The notes under the pieces are model-generated. The model had not been told where the DNA came from and did not search any database. It saw nothing but the letters and a program-made list of their open reading frames with translations. Below, in pieces: positions 41,277 to 45,312 of a stretch of DNA of 45,312 nucleotides. A program made the translations under genes and the position numbers. The number at the start of each line of letters is the position of its first letter. Within the stretch, counting starts at the first letter, position 1. Location: NCBI GenBank assembly GCA_021794075.1, contig JAJYRM010000020.1, positions 1-45,312 on the forward strand. The letters are read 5' to 3'. Source of the stretch: Bacteroidota bacterium (GTDB lineage: Bacteria > Bacteroidota > Ignavibacteria > Kryptoniales > JAKASW01).

Positions 41277-43052
41277 ATGAAGGCACCAATTACTGCGCTG
41301 CTCGCAATTCTGGCGGCAGGATTTTTTGCAGCGCCGGGCCGTGTGTTCGCCCAAGCGCCCGATACGGTCGTCGTGTACGCAAACGCTCCTGGCTCGGCCA
41401 GTGGCGGGCCGACAATCGACCAGTTCATAATGGGCGATACTACGGCTACAGGCCAGCGAGTTAATCCCAACCGCGTGTATCTGCTCCAGCAGACCTCTGC
41501 CGTTGACACACCCTATTACTATACAGATCCGATTTATCCCAAGAATTTTAATCTCACGATAATCGGGAGAAGAAATCCCATCACTGGAATGCCGCCGCTC
41601 ATTGAGCCTTTTCCACGGCAGAATAACACGTATCCTGGGAGTTTCATTTCAGCGAGCGGAGTGGATTCGATCACGCTTAAGAAGCTGTACTTCCTCGGAC
41701 AGCTTTATGATTCCGTTCAGGCCACCGGAACGCTTATTCAGATCAACGGTGACAGCAATGAAGTGAAGCTGGACCACATAGTGCTTGATAATTCAGCAGG
41801 CACATTTGTAAACTTCGCCTCGACAGCTAACCACAGCAATCTTTTTGCGACCAGCTGCGAAATGAGAAATGTGTCGAATCAGTTCTGGCGTTCCGGTAAC
41901 ATGACCTGGGCGATCGGCGGAGTTCCCATCGACACCATGCTGATCCAGAATTGCACTTTCTTTGCACTCGGCCGCAACATTCTCGGTAGTCCAGGTTACA
42001 TCGGTCATTTGATTCTGGATCACAATACGGTATTCTTCAGCAGCGACAATCTTATCCTGGCATCCCGCCTTGTCAATGCGACCATCACCAACAACATCTT
42101 TTATGGAGCCTGCGCCCACGGCGCCGACTCTGCCTTCATTGCGACCGGTAACACCAACGACGAACACGAGCCGTACGGATTGATCACGATTGACTCCCTG
42201 AAAACCGTTGGTACAACTTACGGCATAACTGAAGCTGATAGAAATATAGTGGTGAGAAATAACGACTATTTCTGGCCCGACACGCTGGTCAATTTCTGGA
42301 AATCGATCAACGATACCGCTACCGGCTGGTACATTGCTCCGCCGGAATGGATGAACCCGCACACGGCGTATGAGTTCTCGGACAAAACAGACTGGCCCGG
42401 TCTGGTCGCGGCCAATAATGACAGCGCCGATCCAGGGTTCCCGGCTGCTCTTGTGGCATCGACTGCAGATAGCTTGATAGAGTTTGAAACGAAGGTAGGT
42501 TGGAATACTCCGTGGGGAGGCATAGGAACTGCGGGAGCGCTCCGCTGGTGGCAGTTGTGGACCAACCCGTACCCATCCGGTCTCTGGAATCAGTTCCCGA
42601 AGCACTGGGGAGGATGGAGCCAGGGCTACCCCGTTCCTGAGAATCTTGCTTACACGAATGATTCGCTCCAGACGGGAGGCGTAGGCAACTACGCGATGGG
42701 TGACCTTAACTGGTACCCTTCGCAGATGAAGGCATGGGAAGCCGGCCAGACTGTGAACGCAGTCAAACAGACAAAACCGGAGGTCCCTTCAGAATTCAGC
42801 TTGAGCCAGAACTATCCTAACCCGTTCAACCCGACGACCGAGGTCAAAGTCAGCCTTGCTAACGCGGGCGTAATGAGCCTCACTGTCTATAACGTCCTCG
42901 GACAGGTCGTCTCTGTCGTCGCGCAGGGTTACAAACCCGCGGGCGCTTACACTTACAACATTAACATGGACAGATTTGCCAGCGGAGTATACTTCTATTC
43001 TCTCCGCGAGGGTGCGAACGTCATAACCAAGAAAATGCTTCTCCTTAAGTAA
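41277..43052 (+). CDS. T9SS-exported right-handed beta-helix protein
   Basis: A 591-aa secreted protein; ATG 41277 with AAAGGGAG upstream is preferred over the GTG at 41157. The signal peptide (residues 1-29) ends RVFAQ. The body reads as short parallel strands with N-rich turns (GVDSITLKKLYFLG, NEVKLDHIVLDNSAG, MLIQNCTFFAL, HLILDHNTVFFSSDN, ATITNNIFYGA), the ladder of a pectate-lyase-like beta helix. A catalytic set of residues is not evident, so it could bind or cleave polysaccharide. The T9SS sorting domain occupies the end: FSLSQNYPNPFNPTTEVKV, NVLGQVVSVV, GVYFYSLREG, ending MLLLK. Its neighbours, a TonB receptor and a GH79 enzyme, suggest a glycan-use cluster. Confidence 0.82.
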   Translation: MKAPITALLAILAAGFFAAPGRVFAQAPDTVVVYANAPGSASGGPTIDQFIMGDTTATGQRVNPNRVYLLQQTSAVDTPYYYTDPIYPKNFNLTIIGRRNPITGMPPLIEPFPRQNNTYPGSFISASGVDSITLKKLYFLGQLYDSVQATGTLIQINGDSNEVKLDHIVLDNSAGTFVNFASTANHSNLFATSCEMRNVSNQFWRSGNMTWAIGGVPIDTMLIQNCTFFALGRNILGSPGYIGHLILDHNTVFFSSDNLILASRLVNATITNNIFYGACAHGADSAFIATGNTNDEHEPYGLITIDSLKTVGTTYGITEADRNIVVRNNDYFWPDTLVNFWKSINDTATGWYIAPPEWMNPHTAYEFSDKTDWPGLVAANNDSADPGFPAALVASTADSLIEFETKVGWNTPWGGIGTAGALRWWQLWTNPYPSGLWNQFPKHWGGWSQGYPVPENLAYTNDSLQTGGVGNYAMGDLNWYPSQMKAWEAGQTVNAVKQTKPEVPSEFSLSQNYPNPFNPTTEVKVSLANAGVMSLTVYNVLGQVVSVVAQGYKPAGAYTYNINMDRFASGVYFYSLREGANVITKKMLLLK

Positions 43053-43075
43053 TGGATCCATCTCCATTACAGGAG

Positions 43076-43118
43076 CGGGGCTGTCCGCCGCCAAGCGGGC
43101 AGCCCCGTATATTTTTTT
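43076..43118 (+). terminator. rho-independent terminator
   Basis: CGGGGCTGTCCGC (43076-43088) pairs with GCGGGCAGCCCCG (43095-43107) with one mismatch-tolerant pair; seven T follow after TATA. It ends the beta-helix gene. Confidence 0.88.
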
Positions 43119-43246
43119 CTTCAGATAATTTTCGCCATAAGCTTCACTGTCATGTACGGAAACAAACCTTTCACTGTCGCTAACTGGTTGCTATTTCACT
43201 CGAATCCCTTCACGGCAAAAATCATTTCAGAAGGTTGAACATTCTT

Positions 43247-45312
43247 ATGCGGTCTGTATGCAGGATAAGCCCGATCCAAATCGGGAAATATTTGTTCGTC
43301 TTTATATTGATGTTCGCAGCAAGTTCACGGGCGCAATCACCTGTCTCATTGACGATCGACACGACGGCGCCGAATATCACCATACCATCGGACTTCTCAG
43401 GATTGAGTATAGAAACCGGAAGCCTTCGATACGGTAACGCGGGAGTCGCCGGTAATTGGATGGACGATTCCACTCAATGGCCCCAGGCACTTCATGGGCA
43501 GATGATCACTCTCTTTAATAATCTTGGGATCAGGAACGTTCGAGTCGGCGGAGGTTCGGTGGACGTTAACAATGTGGTCCCTACTAATTCAGATATAGAC
43601 GCGTTCTTCCGTTTCGCGAAGGCCACAAATCTGAGTGTCATTTACTCGCTCAGGCTATTGAACGGAAGCATAACACAGGATACCGATATAGCGAAATATG
43701 TCTGGTCGAATTATCATCAGTATGTAAAGAATTTTGCCATAGGCAATGAACCCGATTTTCATTCGTACCATTCGTATCCCGGTCATATTGTGGACTCGAC
43801 GATATACGAGACCGACCCTGGTGTTGCGGGCTCAGCGTTTCCTTCTTATCTAGCGAGGTGGGAGACGTTTGCTGCCGCAGTTAAGACCGCAGTCCCAGGC
43901 GCGAAATTTGGAGGTCCGGACTCAGGGAGCAACTATCCAATAGCGGGCGGGGCATACACATATTTTAATGGCCTTCCTTGGACGGTCCAGTTCGCGGACA
44001 GCACATTAAGTCTTGGAGATGTCACGGGGATTTATTTCCATGATTATGTCGGCCAGGGAGCCGGAGGCACGCCACAATCAATGGCCGATGCCATGCTTTC
44101 CGCGACGTGGGACACCACTTACTATCAGGGGCTTTATGAGGCGACCTGCGTCCCGGTGCTGAAGGACGGCCTGGGCTACCGCTTGACGGAGTCGAACAGT
44201 TTCAGCGGTGGACTTACCGGAGGGAGCACGAGCTTTGCGACCGCGTTGTATTCACTAGACTACATGCACTGGTGGGCCGAGCACGACGCGTCGGGCGTCA
44301 ATTTTCACAACAAGCAGTGGGTTCTCAACGATACCATATATATGGATTCGTACGGCAATTACCATATTAACCCGATGGGATATGGGATCGCTGCATTCAA
44401 CATAGGCGGTCACGGAAGGGTTGACGCCGTTTCGGTAGCCAATCCTGATAACGTCGATCTGACCGCGTATGCCGTTCAAGACAGCAGCAACAACCTATAC
44501 GTTACAATAGTCAACAAGGAACATGCGACAACAAGACCGTTTGCACCGGCCCCCCAGAATGCCATCGTGAGCATCTCGGCAAACGGCTTTCCGGATACGG
44601 CATCAGTAATGTATCTCTCCGCGCCGGAAAGAAGCGTCTTGGCGCAATCCGGCATGACTCTCGGTTTTGAGCCCATCAAGAACGACAGGCCCTTTGTCGG
44701 GAAATGGTCGCCTATCGATAGCGTGGAATCGGGACATTACGTTGTGCGAGTGCCAATGACTACGGCTGCGATCGTTAGGATCGGAGGCCCGTTCGTAAGC
44801 GTTAAGCCCCCCGTCACGATAGGTCCCAATGGAGTCAGCGGCGTGCCTCGCATGGCGACTCTTAAGTGGGCTTCGGCACCGGCCGCGACAGGCTACCATG
44901 TGGAGATATCCTCCGACAGCACGTTTGGTTCACTGGTATTCGATACAACCACAACCGCCGCGCAGGATACGTCGATTCAACTTTCGACGCCATTGAGCGC
45001 CACCACGGAATACTACTGGCGCGTTCTCGCAATGGACACGCTTTTCACGAGTTCATATTCAACAGCCGATTCGTTCACGACAGGCGCCGGGTTATTGTCC
45101 GTGCATCAGCCAATCGGGGTGCCTGAAAAATTCGCTCTCGCACAGAACTATCCGAATCCATTCAATCCTTCGACTGAGATCGATATCAGTCTCGACCATT
45201 CCGGCAACATGAGTCTTGAGATATATAATGTCCTCGGGCAACTGGTCGACGTCGTAGCAGATGGATTCAAGCCTGCGGGTCAGTACGCTTTCAGCGTGAA
45301 CATGGACCAGTT
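43247..45312 (+). CDS. T9SS-exported GH79-type glycoside hydrolase (partial, runs off window)
   Basis: Open frame of 688 codons from ATG 43247 to the window end with no stop. A signal peptide (LFVFILMFAASSRA, about residues 17-30) precedes the catalytic domain. SDFSGLSIETGSL and LGIRNVRVGGGSVD match the start of GH79 barrels; Glu168 in IGNEPDFHS is the acid/base, and Glu315 in YRLTESNSFSGG, followed by ALYSLDYMHWWAEHD and GVNFHN, is the nucleophile region. GH79 enzymes include beta-glucuronidases and heparanase. A fibronectin-III-like domain (TLKWASAPAATGYHVEIS) is next, then a truncated T9SS sorting domain (LAQNYPNPFNPSTEI). Secreted action on a uronic-acid-containing glycan is likely. Confidence 0.85.
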   Translation, partial: MRSVCRISPIQIGKYLFVFILMFAASSRAQSPVSLTIDTTAPNITIPSDFSGLSIETGSLRYGNAGVAGNWMDDSTQWPQALHGQMITLFNNLGIRNVRVGGGSVDVNNVVPTNSDIDAFFRFAKATNLSVIYSLRLLNGSITQDTDIAKYVWSNYHQYVKNFAIGNEPDFHSYHSYPGHIVDSTIYETDPGVAGSAFPSYLARWETFAAAVKTAVPGAKFGGPDSGSNYPIAGGAYTYFNGLPWTVQFADSTLSLGDVTGIYFHDYVGQGAGGTPQSMADAMLSATWDTTYYQGLYEATCVPVLKDGLGYRLTESNSFSGGLTGGSTSFATALYSLDYMHWWAEHDASGVNFHNKQWVLNDTIYMDSYGNYHINPMGYGIAAFNIGGHGRVDAVSVANPDNVDLTAYAVQDSSNNLYVTIVNKEHATTRPFAPAPQNAIVSISANGFPDTASVMYLSAPERSVLAQSGMTLGFEPIKNDRPFVGKWSPIDSVESGHYVVRVPMTTAAIVRIGGPFVSVKPPVTIGPNGVSGVPRMATLKWASAPAATGYHVEISSDSTFGSLVFDTTTTAAQDTSIQLSTPLSATTEYYWRVLAMDTLFTSSYSTADSFTTGAGLLSVHQPIGVPEKFALAQNYPNPFNPSTEIDISLDHSGNMSLEIYNVLGQLVDVVADGFKPAGQYAFSVNMDQ

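Noticed and set aside
1-45312. tRNA, rRNA, CRISPR arrays, integrase or transposase genes
   Set aside because: Looked for on both strands; no cloverleaf, direct-repeat array or recombinase motif was found by eye.

Overview
The window most likely comes from an Ignavibacteria-like member of the Bacteroidota/Chlorobi lineage, mid-GC and probably free-living. Three things point there. Four secreted proteins end in a type IX secretion (T9SS) sorting domain with the QNYPNPFNP signature. Several intergenic regions carry TTG-N20-TAnnTT promoters of Bacteroidota type. There is also a large carboxypeptidase-regulatory-domain TonB receptor. No rRNA, tRNA, CRISPR array or transposase gene was seen.

Layout. 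Positions 1-5021 hold a sugar nucleotidyltransferase, an aldose-epimerase-fold protein and a large DUF5107/TPR protein, followed by a palindromic repeat (5037-5192). Positions 5432-11910 are a loose set: a lipoprotein, a T9SS-exported HExxH protease, a small outer-membrane barrel, dCMP deaminase, a repeat surface protein, a DUF302 protein and a membrane protein. Positions 12141-15068 form one transcription unit with its own promoter and terminator: an orphan periplasmic binding protein, a TsdA-like dihaem cytochrome c and a periplasmic DsrE protein, probably for inorganic sulfur oxidation. A GH38 alpha-mannosidase-like enzyme follows (15220-18711).

Positions 18781-26465 are a cysteine/sulfite assimilation operon. 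It starts with what looks like a cysteine attenuator: a near-leaderless 34-codon ORF containing C-A-C-C-C-S-C, then a terminator-like hairpin. Next come sirohaem sulfite reductase, a stand-alone ATP-sulfurylase N-terminal (PUA-like) domain, fused CysG, a small zinc-finger protein, a CysM-type cysteine synthase, a JAMM peptidase, a fused ubiquitin-like carrier/E1/rhodanese protein and a small DUF3303-like protein. The layout suggests cysteine synthesis on a protein thiocarboxylate. The internal Gly-Gly of the fused carrier sits where a JAMM peptidase could cut.

Positions 26733-37928 are a carbohydrate catabolic locus. It holds a GntR/FCD regulator with an operator-like palindrome at its promoter, a 2-hydroxyacid dehydrogenase, an aldehyde dehydrogenase, a Tat-exported GH2 enzyme with an apparent ATT start, a fucose-isomerase-like enzyme, a PfkA-superfamily kinase with an altered active-site motif, a mutarotase and a Cgl0159-family aldolase. 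The order fits isomerise, phosphorylate, cleave, oxidise the aldehyde for an unidentified (perhaps 6-deoxy or 6-modified) hexose. Downstream are a TonB-dependent receptor broken by one in-frame TAA, a T9SS-exported beta-helix protein and, cut by the window end, a T9SS-exported GH79-type beta-glucuronidase-like enzyme. The most novel parts are the leader peptide with the carrier/JAMM cysteine operon, and the sugar operon of unknown substrate.
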